Of a DNA stretch of 64,000 nt, positions 25,271-35,660 are shown in pieces (position 1 is the stretch's first letter; the number at the start of each line of letters is the position of its first letter). The DNA lies in the NCBI GenBank assembly GCA_037074705.1, contig CM073593.1, positions 15,815,001 to 15,879,000 on the forward strand. The letters are read 5' to 3'. The notes under the pieces were generated by a model. It was not told where the DNA came from. It made no database searches and was given only the letters and a program-made list of their open reading frames with translations. A program made the translations under genes and the position numbers. The DNA comes from Zhengitettix transpicula (Eukaryota > Arthropoda > Insecta > Orthoptera > Tetrigidae).

Positions 25271-25309
<39 letters not shown>
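25271..25309. repeat. (AT)n microsatellite
   Basis: An AT tract directly flanking the family-A LTR. It probably represents the other half of the original target microsatellite. Confidence 0.95.
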
Positions 25310-25311
<2 letters not shown>

Positions 25312-26930
25312 ATATACGCCAAAGCTAATAGAAGACATTTAAATGTAATTTATACAAGTTGCCATGAACCAGCAGTTAATGCGACTATAAATAAAAATAA
25401 ATTTAAAAAAGTATTCTAAGTATAAAACTAGTAATACATACACTCACTTCATGTTTCATTGCTCTTTTATGAGAGAGAGAGATCATTGAGGAGACTCTAC
25501 GTTAGATTATTTTAAATTACTCAAATTGTTCTGGTTCTGCTTCCTTAAATATTTATTTTCATGTACACATTAGTCTGAACTAAATATTAAATAATAAATA
25601 ATAACTATGTAAAAATAAGTTGCTTGGATGGGAGAGAATATATTTTAATATCACGAACGTTAACTATTGAAGGAGCGCGATGAAGAATAATAAAAGATAT
25701 AAACTAAATAAATATTCATGATCCACACATTCTTCCACAGTTAAGGAAATTACATGTTTTAACTTCAATTGACTCCTGGGGTTTTTCTTTTAGGACAAAA
25801 TGATGTTTTATAATGAATTTATTACCGTAGGGTATGTCTCATGTGTCGCTGCCGACTATTTTAAGTATCAGAAGCAACTTGATATTACCGCGCTGATCAC
25901 TTTTCGTATTTTACATTTTCTGAGCGAACGTAAAATCACTATTACAAATGCTAACCCACTGTGACTGAGTCGGGAAATCAAGGTTTTGTTTGTCAAACGA
26001 ATAGATCAGATCTGCGTAAGTTTTACAGAATAAGTTATAGCCTCAGCCTATTAATTTTCTTGTTTGACCACGTTAAGCATTGGTATAAGTAAATCAATTT
26101 TATTTCATTGCGTATTTTGGCGACGGTATCATCAAACATATGTTTTTCACAATAGTACCGAACTTAATTTCTTATGGAAATTTATTGGCAGTATTTTCTC
26201 GTACACAAGCAAGACGACTGTAGTTATCCTTATTACTGTGGTATTCCACCAATTTTTAGGCGATTCTATAAACCTTAACATTAACTTAGACCTTAACATT
26301 AACTTATCATTGCACCTGACACATTATCTATTTCTCGTTGTTCGTTATCCATTTATCACTCAGATTTGTTGTAAACGAGATTTGGGGGTACTGAATACAA
26401 TCGCTTTCGGAAGAGAGTGTGTATGGGCGGGTTACATCATCACAGAGGTGCAAAATGGTACCGTAAAAATGATGTCTTCTCTGCGGGTGGCCGCATATGT
26501 AACACGCCTTATACTTCTTTGCCAAGAGATACATTCACTGCTTTGTTCGACTTGCAATAAAGGAAGACAGTCTCCCACATGAAACCAATACAGTACGACG
26601 TCCAACTGCACGGTCATGACGCGGTAATTGTATAATTTTATACGTCAGAGTCAGGGCGTGTTATTTACTCGGCACATGAGAACCAATTACTTGCACAATT
26701 ACTTACTGTTCGCACATAATGTAACCTACTCGACATATAAAATTACTTTATATACAATAAGAATGTCAACGAGTAATATTTTAATGAAAGGTTATACACA
26801 CATTTTAATGTCAGTAGTTTTGCTTCAGGAAATAAATACAAAATTAAAATTGATATTTTATCTCACGTATAACAGAACAAATTAAATATAATGACCAATC
26901 AATCAGAACAATTTTAATATCAAATATCGG
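25310..26930. other. Intronic DNA with one unrecognised open frame
   Basis: A 172-codon plus frame (26,064-26,582) covers a GC-richer patch at about 26,350-26,620. Its translation shows no domain, and a short Asn-Ile-Asn-Leu run reflects a local tandem repeat. No splice support is visible. Confidence 0.35.
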
Positions 26931-26979
26931 CATCAATGGCTATTTTGGCTTTGAAATCAATATTAACTAAAAACAACAC

Positions 26980-27018
26980 TACGTTTCGTCCATAATTTGG
27001 GACTTTTATCATGTGAAC
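26980..27018 (-). ncRNA. Hammerhead-like core, left arm
   Basis: On the minus strand CATGATAA is followed by a perfect GTCC...GGAC hairpin and GAAACG. The first core element differs from CUGANGA, so this copy is probably inactive. Confidence 0.25.
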
Positions 27019-27228
27019 ATAATAATAGTTGACAAAGTATGAGGCCTTAATTAATTTTTTTGATAAAAATTCCATCCATTACATTGTTTTTGTATTAATT
27101 TGAATGTATAAAGCGCCAAGATTTTTAATTATTTGTTTCCAATAAGTAATTAATATTTTAAGTGTATTCTTTGGCTTCCATGCCAGTTATATTATTAAGC
27201 TCTATTTTGTCAACTATTATTAAATTCA

Positions 27229-27264
27229 TCTGATGAAGATCCAAATTAAAGGACGAAATGTAGT
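27229..27264 (+). ncRNA. Hammerhead-like core, right arm (canonical CUGAUGA)
   Basis: The plus strand has an exact CTGATGA, then a short hairpin in which TCC pairs with GGA, then GAAA. This is the closest match in the window to the canonical CUGAUGA...GAAA hammerhead core. Stems I and III were not verified. Confidence 0.35.
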
Positions 27265-27362
27265 GTTTTTTTCCTGTTTGTATTGATTTCAAAGTCAGTA
27301 TAACCACTAAGTGCATATTTAATAGTAAAGTTGTTCTGGCTTACATTTATTTAAATACAATT

Positions 27363-27520
27363 TTGAATAAGAAAGATAGCCAATTCAGACAAAAAGGGTA
27401 ATAAGGATCTTCTTAGCAGCTGACAAAAGGGACAAGGATCCCAGAAACGTTGTGAGATATTGATATTACCCTTTTTGTCTGAATTGGCTATCTTTCTTAT
27501 TCATTAATTTCAATCAAACG
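27363..27520. repeat. Penelope-type tail repeat, inverted pair
   Basis: AATAAGAAAGATAGCCAATT at the left is the reverse complement of the right terminus. Between them lie AGCTGACAAAAGGGACAAGG and ATCCCAGAAACGTTGTGA. The left arm is only about 40 bases, so it is strongly truncated. Confidence 0.6.
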
Positions 27521-28190
27521 TAATTTTTTTCAGTTTAAATACAATTTTATTTACCACTCGTAACCTCCCTATTATTTTCGCTTTCTATTACAAAATCTCT
27601 GACCTTAAGAGTCGATAACAGAGTGGATTCTTAATAAAAGTGATAGATACTACGTAGGTTTTGTGGATGTGTTATAAAATCACCAAAACACACTGAATGT
27701 ATATGTTCCTTATGTGTAAGATGGATCAATAATACATTTCACAGCTGAGAAAAATATAGGCTAACCTAATGTTGATGACGCGGTATATATTAAAGAGTTA
27801 AAAACTTTTAATAATTTATTGGTTAATAGTGAAGAAACCCGATATCAAATTTTTGTAAAGAAAATTCCTTCTAAATGTTTAATTGTTATATTTTAGATTG
27901 TTATTTGTAAAATCAATTAAAATGTAAACGTTAAGTATGAAAACGTTAATTGAAATGTTATAAAATTATGAATTATATATACCTATTATAAGTAAATAAT
28001 TAATAAATTTTGATAGTAATATTTTAAGTGTATGGTTTATTTTCCATGCCAGTTATATTATTAAGCTCTATTATTTTGTCAACTATTATTAAATTAACCT
28101 AATGAAGTCCCAAATTAAGGGAAAAACTGACTACCAGCTGAAGGAGATACGCTACGACAACCGCGTACTACTCCAAATAATCTGAATGTG
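27521..28190. other. AT-rich DNA with a decayed end repeat
   Basis: The only recognisable item is the degenerate copy of the second end-repeat family at about 28,020-28,140, where AATGAAGTCCCAAATTAAGG replaces the hammerhead-like core. Confidence 0.4.
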
Positions 28191-28205
28191 TCATTGATAA
28201 TTGTT

Positions 28206-28715
28206 TTATGTTTTTTTGGGGGTGTAGACAGGCTATGTATAGGGTAATCCACATAGTGGCAATTCCCCTCTTATAGCATAGGAAAGGGATTTGAAAGGGG
28301 GGGGGGTGCGGAAGGGTGGAGGAAGGTAACCAAGGGTTAGCTAGGGCCCCCGGGCTATGGTTTAAGGATCCTACCCGGCATTCGCCTAAAAGAAATGCAG
28401 GACAAACCCTAGAAAAACCTGCATCAGGTAGGTCGGGCATTGGGTACTTGTCCCACGCCCTTCCGATGGCGGGAGAGAGGTTTGCTGTGGGGTCGCAGCT
28501 TTCCCCTCGACATGCCTTGGCCAGTTTAGGAGGCAGCTGGCCGACTATTCCAATAGGAATAGCGGACAACTCTTACCGTATGCCCAAGGTCTGTGACCCC
28601 GGAACATACACCTCTCAAAACCGGCCGAGGTGCCTCGGCATATGGGAACCTTAGTTAAATACAAACTAGAGAGATGTGAAGGCATCCCCAAAGGTAGCCT
28701 CCGCCAGAACTCTCG
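28206..28715 (-). mobile_element. Full-length 510-bp retroposon with 12-bp target-site duplication
   Basis: The element is flanked by TTGATAATTGTT at 28,194-28,205 and again at 28,716-28,727. A T-rich start (28,206-28,217) is the poly-A tail of the minus-strand copy. The body matches 15,990-16,465. A 12-bp duplication with an A-tail is the signature of target-primed reverse transcription, so this is a SINE-like element. A G-run (about 28,297-28,306) lies inside. Open frames of 112-133 codons crossing it on both strands are not genes. Confidence 0.8.
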
Positions 28716-28727
28716 TTGATAATTGTT

Positions 28728-30325
28728 CTACGGGGGAAAACTATATCAGACGTATTCTGAGAAGGAGCTGCCTGTTACAAGGAGTTGTTGAAGAACAATT
28801 AAATATGAAGAATTGTATGGGACGTAGAAAAAGGAAGACAATTTGAAGGATTGTATTTAAAAGAGGGTGCTTAAGATCAGAGTAAATCGGAACTGTTCCT
28901 TGGATACAATATTTAATAATATTATTATTTAATGATAACAATATTATTATTATCTGGACTGATGCAAGTCCTTCCATGCGAAGACTTTCTTATTGTTCGA
29001 CACGTTGATTATTTTCTCTCGTTTCTACCATTTCTTCTAAACATGAGCCTATACATTTTCCAACTTTCTCAGTTGAATAATATTTTCCATCAGTTCGTTT
29101 CATCCATTTCTTCACTATAACAATTTTTTTCTAATAAATAGACAATGATAAATCACTGCTATGATATTTAAGCACTTCAAAGATTACTAAATTTTAGGGC
29201 TCTTATAACTAAATTCTGGGACAACTTTCCGTCCGTAGCAGATTTCCAAGCGAAGGTATATTTGTCACGGCTTTAGAAACCCCTTGTCGCGGAAATTGTA
29301 TTTATGTTTCTAGCTCTGAAAGCCTATGACGTAATGGCTTTCGTACTGAGACAAATAACTGGAAGGGGGATTAAGACAACTGCCGGTAAATCACTTGGCT
29401 AATCCCGTACCAACAGGTTTCTCGTCGGAATTTTTTGGCGAGTAACACGCAGATCCCTCGAAACAAATCTCCCCCGCCAACAGGATTAGAAGCGTCGTAG
29501 GTTAAAAGTCTTAGCAGTCTCCAAGCTTCCTGTCAATGTGAAGTGTGGCTCAGATGTCGCTGAAGGTTTTAATCTGCCTTGCTCCAAAGTAGATTAATAT
29601 TCGTACCTTGCTCATAGTCTCCGATAAATCCAAAAATAGTGAGAATCTCATCGAACCGTTTAATTGGGAAAGTGAATACCTGACGACGATGGCGGAGCTA
29701 TTTGTCGAAACATTGTTTTTCACACGAGATATAAACCTGGTAGAAACCCGAGAACTCTACTTTCAAGTGAACAGTTATTTTAAACAATCTGAAGGGTGTG
29801 TTGGTTAACCACAGAACTGGCGATCCTATTAATAAATGTGCTGTGATAGTCAACTCGGTCATTCTTTCGGAATAATAAATAATTAAGGCAATGTTTTATG
29901 GATTTACTGAAAGGCTTTGGAAATTGCAACTCGTTTCAGTGTTCATTAACGATTCCAATGATCATCTGTTCGAAAAAAAAATACTTTAGAAGTGATATGA
30001 AGTTATTTTGTCCAACATCGAGCCACCGTCTCACCGTATATGACAAGAGTGATCTTGAAACATTGTTTTCTTGTTATTTTGTTTTGCCGTAATTATTCCA
30101 GCCGACTTTAGGAATGGAATCATCACAATATGAATGCCTCATTTTCGCCCTAATTGAGAAATTTGCTATTATCTACTTTTCACGAAAAGGCATGAAAATG
30201 TACACTGACCAAAACCTTAAATAAAGAGTTGCCGTACCACTTTACACTTTAAATTAATTTGTTGATTTGTCAAGAAAAATCGTAAACGAAATATTTATAT
30301 GGTACCGTAAAAACTCACTTTATGG
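28728..30325. other. Intronic DNA with a GC-richer candidate regulatory patch
   Basis: About 29,200-29,600 is CpG-richer than its surroundings and has no exon signature. It may be an enhancer-like conserved element. Flanking short frames (29,608-30,092) are unrecognised. Confidence 0.35.
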
Positions 30326-30329
30326 AAGT

Positions 30330-30414
30330 TTTAACGCGAATTGCTTCATAATTGCACAGGTTACTACGCGTGGTTTCCACGTGGCTAATGGCCCGTTTAG
30401 CTGTTGTTAATGGC
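30330..30414 (-). repeat. 85-bp inverted duplicate, copy 1
   Basis: Read on the minus strand this matches 31,861-31,946 with about two differences. It includes GGGCCATTAGCCACGTGG and CCACGCGTAGTAACCTG. The copies are 1.45 kb apart in opposite orientation. There is no coding potential. Confidence 0.85.
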
Positions 30415-30425
30415 AAATATATAAG

Positions 30426-30426
<1 letters not shown>

Positions 30427-30462
<36 letters not shown>
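30427..30462. repeat. (AT)n microsatellite
   Basis: An AT dinucleotide tract directly beside copy 1 of the inverted duplicate. Confidence 0.95.
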
Positions 30463-30466
<4 letters not shown>

Positions 30467-30537
30467 AATCCGGTAATATGTTACGTATGAAAAATAATGT
30501 TAACAATTGAAAAACAGAATATTAATTGACAAAAATT

Positions 30538-30680
30538 ACGTCTGATTGAAAATAATGAATAAGAAAGATAGCCAATTCAGACAAAAAAGTGACCACACAA
30601 CGATTCTGGGATTCTTGTCCCCAGAATATATATTATTATTACTTTTTTGTCTGAATTGGCTATCTTTCTTATTCAGAACA
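30538..30680. repeat. Penelope-type tail repeat, short inverted pair
   Basis: GAATAAGAAAGATAGCCAAT at about 30,555 is mirrored at about 30,660-30,678, with ACAACGATTCTGGGATTC between. The preceding TTACGTCTGATTGAAAATAA is the usual outer flank of this family. Confidence 0.55.
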
Positions 30681-30689
30681 GGGTTAATA

Positions 30690-31855
30690 CTTATTAAATT
30701 TACTTGACTCTAACTGTGAATATTAGCATTTTTCAAATCATAATTCAAAGCGTAAATAAATCTTAGTTAAGTTTCCTAAATTCCATACATAAACAAAAGG
30801 GGTATTTAATTATGTAAGAAGTAAAAACTTTACCTGTCTTATTTTGCAGTTTAATCATTATAACTTGTCTTACCTATCAAATCAAGTATTTTTTTAAATT
30901 CTCAATTTTCTTGTCAATCTGTTACTTGACATTTCGTAAATAATAAGTGTTGTTAATATGGAAAATTTACTTTTTGTGTGAAATGTGTACATTCATTTGG
31001 ATAAAAAGAACACAGACAGTCAAATTTAACACTTGCGCAGAATAGTAAATAAATTAATGCATGAAATTGTTTACAGTAAAGACCAGGTACTGATAGATGA
31101 AAGTCTATCACGAATAATTATGCAAAGTGATTTTCTGGAACGATGTTACATAATACACGGGTATTTTACTAAGGTTTCCGTTTATGAAGTTGAGCAACCA
31201 AGATTTATAAAGGAAGTTTATCACGATGAAAAGCTGTCGTTTGCTACTGGATGTGTACGGGCAATTGTAGGACAAAATTGAGGTTCATAGTAAAGTCTTA
31301 ATGAATTTTTAAAAATATGTAATTCGTATTAATTTAATAACAAGTCAAACAAAATCAAAATTGTTTTAATTTATTAAATAGAACCTCAGCAGATTTTTTT
31401 ACATGAGGGCCTTAGTGAAAACAATATTTTTTTTAATAATATGACGTTGAAAATGAAACGGAATTAAATGGAAGAATTTTTGGATTACATCCCCATCAAA
31501 AACATTTGTACAATATAAAACATTACAATTTACTACCAAAAATGTATTGAGCTATGAAGTCCTTATACAGCTGGTGTAATGAACTATTATACTTAATTTT
31601 AAAAGATAAACAGACAAACATATTTAGAACGAATAAATACGATAACGTTGCAGCGTCTTCTTTGTTTAGATATTACAAGTGAATAATCAGAACATTCATG
31701 TAGCTTGGGGAAGCGTCGGCCATCTTCTTGAAGAAAACGAAGCGTGGTTTATGAAATGGAATTCCGGTGCGATGGACATTAAGAGCTACGGAGAAATGCC
31801 TATTTAATTGCAGGGTTCCGGCAACACCATCACGAGGTCGGCGAAATAATAAATG
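30690..31855. other. AT-rich intronic DNA
   Basis: An 82-codon plus frame at 31,033-31,281 is unrecognised. From about 31,660 the sequence becomes GC-richer and leads into the inverted duplicate. Confidence 0.35.
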
Positions 31856-31860
31856 AGGTA

Positions 31861-31946
31861 GCCATTAACAACAGCTAAACGGGCCATTAGCCACGTGGAA
31901 ACCACGCGTAGTAACCTGGCAATTATGAAGCTATTCGCGTTAAAAT
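31861..31946 (+). repeat. 85-bp inverted duplicate, copy 2
   Basis: Partner of 30,330-30,414, starting GCCATTAACAACAGCTAAAC. It lies inside a GC-richer block (about 31,660-32,100) that might be a conserved non-coding element. The central CACGTG is an E-box and ACGCGT is an MluI-type palindrome. Confidence 0.85.
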
Positions 31947-32505
31947 TCGGCGACACTAATTCAAAAGTCGAACACAAGTTCAAATTACTTCTGTACCTGA
32001 AACGGAATTCCTCCGTCACGATTTCTTTACAACTGATTGCGAAACATGATAGCGCGAGGGGAAGTCATTTGTTACGGTATAATTTCGTGCTGCTTTCGTC
32101 TGCGCTTTAATGTTTACAATCTTAGATTTGAACGGAAAAACTCTTAGGTACAATTATGTTTTCGTTAATTTTAATAATGCGTCCTCACAGTCTGATGAAC
32201 AAAAGGTTCCTAGTTTTTTAATAGAGACGTAAGTCACCTCCCTGACGCTAATAAGCACAAACGGCAATTCCTAGTTCAAAACTAAATTTTTATTAATTGT
32301 TTTTATAAATTGTTTTATTGGTGTAATCAAGAAGAGTAATCTAGTGTATACGTTATCTGCAAAATTAATAATTTGATATTTCCGAACGTTTATAAAAATA
32401 CCTTGTAGTCGTTTCTGAATCCCCATCAATCAATTCTGAAGGCTTGGCGATGTTTAAATACGTTGAATACGATGCTTAATATTTGATTCATTTGTAATGA
32501 ATTAA

Positions 32506-32510
<5 letters not shown>
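31947..32510. other. Intronic DNA, nothing recognised
   Basis: GC-richer up to about 32,100, then AT-rich. No exon or repeat was recognised. Confidence 0.4.

Positions 32511-32544
<34 letters not shown>
32511..32544. repeat. (AT)n microsatellite
   Basis: An AT tract immediately before the family-A LTR at 32,545. Confidence 0.95.
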
Positions 32545-32547
<3 letters not shown>

Positions 32548-33469
32548 AGTAATTGGTAATTAAGACATTGTTCTAATTGGAAAGTTGGATTGTAGAGGAC
32601 TCATTATTAGTGGATATAGAGCGGACGCCGCAACAATCCGGCAAGGCAAAGAAAACATTGTTGAGGTTCTACGCGCTCAAAATCTACGAGACGAAGAGGA
32701 CAGTCGGGCAGTAAGCAGCGAGGAGAAAAGACCAAAATTCCAAGGCATAAAAATTTGAACAGTACAGTCGGTCAGCAGACAGCGAATAGAACGGACGAAA
32801 AGAACTCATTGAAAGTTTTACAGTCGGCAGTCAGAACGAAAGAATGTGGCCCAGTCACAAACATGCTTTCAGTTATTAAAAAGTAAAGCAATATTCAGAC
32901 AAACCAATGAAGTCCATTGTCAACTAAAGCCACGAGATCTACAAATCCAGGTTGCAGTAAAGCATCGAGAACCAACCAATTTGTGGTAAACCAACTAACA
33001 AATAACGCCAATTAGAGTCTGTGAGAACTTAGAATCAGTGATGTCCCCAAAATTGTGCACGAAAAACTAAAAATGAGACCTGGGCCGCCGTAAGTAGAGA
33101 AAACTCTAAAATAATTTGTAAACCGTGTTTAAAAGATAAAAGTCAGATCGTTATTTAATTATTTAATTATCGATAAAATGAGATCGTTAACTCTTGATAA
33201 AATTGAAATTGTTAAATTCAATCTTTAGTATTATTTCTTCCGCAACAAATTTCGTCTATGTTCAGACGCTTTGATTTCCATAAAAGGTAAATGTAATTTT
33301 GATTATTTAAATTCTGCCATTTATCAAACCCAGATCAAGACCCTGAGATCCTAAATATTTTGTGTAAAATATAATTGTTTTTAAATCTGGCACAATAAAT
33401 TTTTTTTGTTCTTGAAAGTTATTAGTGTATTTCATTTCAGCCATTATTAATATATATTTAATTATTACA
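32545..33469 (+). mobile_element. Solo LTR, family A, ATAT target-site duplication
   Basis: A 925-bp copy begins TGTAGTAATTGG and ends AATTATTACA. ATAT is present at both borders (32,541-32,544 and 33,470-33,473). The left side is a long AT microsatellite and the right side a short AT run. It matches 3,297-4,375 over most of its length (for example GGACGCCGCAACAA and AAAATTGTGCACGAAAA). There are no coding regions. Confidence 0.7.
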
Positions 33470-33557
33470 ATATATAAAGTACTTTATACCAGTTAAAAAC
33501 ACAAGTGTAATAGTCAGAAATAATTTATTACAAAATTTGCAACATTATAATTCTCAA

Positions 33558-33596
33558 ACAGAACGTTTCATCCCTAATTGGGACCTCTTCAAGGTA
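33558..33596 (-). ncRNA. Hammerhead-like core
   Basis: The minus strand reads TTGAAGA, a GTCCC...GGGAT hairpin and GAAACG. One base of the CUGANGA element is changed. Confidence 0.3.
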
Positions 33597-33922
33597 TAAA
33601 ATTTCAATTAAATTTAGATTAACATAGATTTATGTGATAAAATATAACTGAATTTAATTAATTTAAATTTATAAATCAATTTTTGATATTTTACAGACAC
33701 TTTATTTTATTTAGCGAGTAGCAGCGTTTCCATACACGTTCGAAAATTCTTAAGGGTTTCTTCCTATAGAACAAATGGTTACATTTAGTGATTAATTGAG
33801 CAAAGTGTGAAAGGTCAAAAATTGATTTAATAATTCAAAAACAAACGTAAAATAAAAACTTTTAAATTAAATTTAGATGAACAGGAACTTATATAATATA
33901 AATTAATTCAATTTAAACTTGA

Positions 33923-33956
33923 CACCTGAAGTGATCCCAATTAGGAAAGAAACGTT
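33923..33956 (+). ncRNA. Hammerhead-like core (degenerate)
   Basis: The plus strand reads CCTGAAGT, ATCCCAATTAGGA and AAGAAACG. The conserved A after CUGANG is T here. Confidence 0.25.
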
Positions 33957-33990
33957 GTGTTTGCCGTTTATAATATAATAAATGCTATAA

Positions 33991-34489
33991 AAAATTATTT
34001 GAGACCGTTAGGATGGTGTTTGTTCACATTTATTTAAAAAGAAGTTAGATTATTGCAATTATTTTAACTGACCGAATATCCATTTTTTTATACATTTTCA
34101 GGTGTTAAATACAAATAAATTGCTTCTTACAGTGTACACCTTATGAGGTCCACGTATTGTTTTAAAAATTTTAGTTAATACACATATATACATGTAATTT
34201 TTGTTTATAATTCTTAACTACTTCTTGGCCATGTTATATTGTTAATTACTATATTTTCGTCGGTTATCTACTGTCATTTTCCACCTAGTTTTATTCAGTA
34301 GCAGGAAAAAATCCTTCGGCATTTAATAGGAATTTTATTAGCTAACGAGATAATCAGTTTAGAAACTACAGAAACAATATTTCCGTACAGTCTTAACCAC
34401 ATGCAGCGAATTTTACCAAATTTTGTACAGATGTTACTTTCGATACGAAACAAACACTGGATCGGTTAAACATGACTACCTCAAGAAGT
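33991..34489. other. AT-rich intronic DNA
   Basis: No gene or repeat was recognised before the G-run at 34,490. Confidence 0.4.
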
Positions 34490-34505
34490 GGGGGGGGGGG
34501 GGGGG
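34490..34505 (+). repeat. Poly-G run (16 G)
   Basis: Sixteen consecutive G residues just upstream of a minisatellite. It could form a G-quadruplex, and the length may be unstable or affected by sequencing error. Confidence 0.9.
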
Positions 34506-34549
34506 TATTTTAAATACATTCTTAATTACAGGAAGTTTAGTTGACTCTT

Positions 34550-35660
34550 AAAAGTAAACGGGGTATGTATGAATCTCTTACGGTGCCAGTAATATTTTAT
34601 CTCTTTTAGAGTACCGGGAATATTTTTCACTTTCTATTGGTACCACTCTCAAGGTAACAAAAGTATTTTTTTCCTTCTTAGGCTAAAGGGAATATTTATG
34701 ATTATTTTCATCTAATAAAATATTTTTGACTCCCATTAGGTACGGGAGTATTTTTTACTATTTTTAAGGTGCCGGAAGAAATTTTGATTTTACTACGGTA
34801 CCGGGGAGAATCTTTTACTCTCTTGAGGTACGAAAATATTTTTGATGCTATTAGGAAACCGGGAATATTTTTTATTCTCTTAAAGTATCGACAGGATTGA
34901 TTTTTATTTTTAAGGAACCCGGTGTATTTTTACTCTATTACGGTACTGCGAGGATACCGGGAATATTAATACTCTAATGGAGTATTTTTGGCTCTCAAAG
35001 TCCGGGAGTAGGTTGGTGGAAGTATTTTTTACTATTGTAAACGACGTGGATTATTTTTTATATTTTTAAAGTCTGTTAATTATTTTTTTAGACTTTTTTA
35101 AGGTACCAGGAGTTTTCTGTCTTTCAATGAAGTTTTTTTACTTTTTAAGGGTCCCGGAGTATTTTTTACTCTATTACGGTACTGCGAGGATACCGGAAGT
35201 ATTTCTTATTCTAATGGAGTATTTTTTGCTCTAAGCGTACGGGAGTAAGGTGGTGGATATGTTTTTTTAATATTTTTAAGTACTTCGATTATTTTTTACG
35301 TTATTAAAGACTGTTGATAATTTTTTTAAGGTACCAGGAGTATTTCTGCCTTTTAATAGATTTTTTACTTATTAAGGGGCCCGTAGTATTTAAGGGGTCC
35401 GGAATATTTTTACTCTATTACGGTACTGCGAGTATTTTGAACTCTTAGGCTACCTGGAGTATTTTTGTCACTCAAAGTTCGGGAATATGGTGGTGGAAGT
35501 ATTTTTTACTACTTAGAATATTTTTTACGTTATTAAAGTCCGTTGAATATTTCTGAGATTTTTTTTAAGGTACCAGGAGTATTTTTGATTAATTATGGAA
35601 CCGAGATAATTGTGTAACTCTATTCAGCGTACAAGGACTCTCTTAGGTATTTGTGACTGT
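34550..35660. repeat. Degenerate minisatellite with higher-order structure
   Basis: The region is built from variants of a unit such as GGTACCGGGAGTATTTTTTA followed by CTCTNTTA, roughly 30-60 bases long. A longer order is superimposed: CTCTATTACGGTACTGCGAG recurs at about 34,933, 35,170 and 35,413, giving spacings of 237 and 243 bases. There is no open frame. Confidence 0.8.

Larger units (their letters stand above)
26935..27300. repeat. Penelope-type end repeat, second family, inverted pair
   Basis: Two related ends face outward around about 150 bases of AT-rich DNA. Both carry the CTACATTTCGTCC/GGACGAAATGTAG-type boundary, a GTCAACTATTATT-type block and a TTGATTTCAAAG-type outer block. 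A decayed third copy lies at 28,020-28,140. Confidence 0.55.
33480..33990. repeat. Penelope-type end repeat, inverted pair
   Basis: The left copy (minus) carries GAACGTTTCATCCCTAATTG near 33,560. The right copy (plus) carries CACCTGAAGTGATCCCAATT near 33,925. The two face each other across about 330 bases. Both resemble the hammerhead-bearing ends elsewhere in the window. Confidence 0.55.

Noticed and set aside
26064..26582. 172-codon plus-strand frame
   Set aside because: No recognisable domain, no supporting splice context and a locally repetitive Asn/Ile/Leu stretch. It is kept only as unrecognised sequence.
28168..28654. Open frames of 133 (minus) and 112 (plus) codons
   Set aside because: Both lie within the 510-bp retroposon, which recurs at 13.0 and 16.0 kb with disrupted frames. 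They are repeat by-products, not genes.
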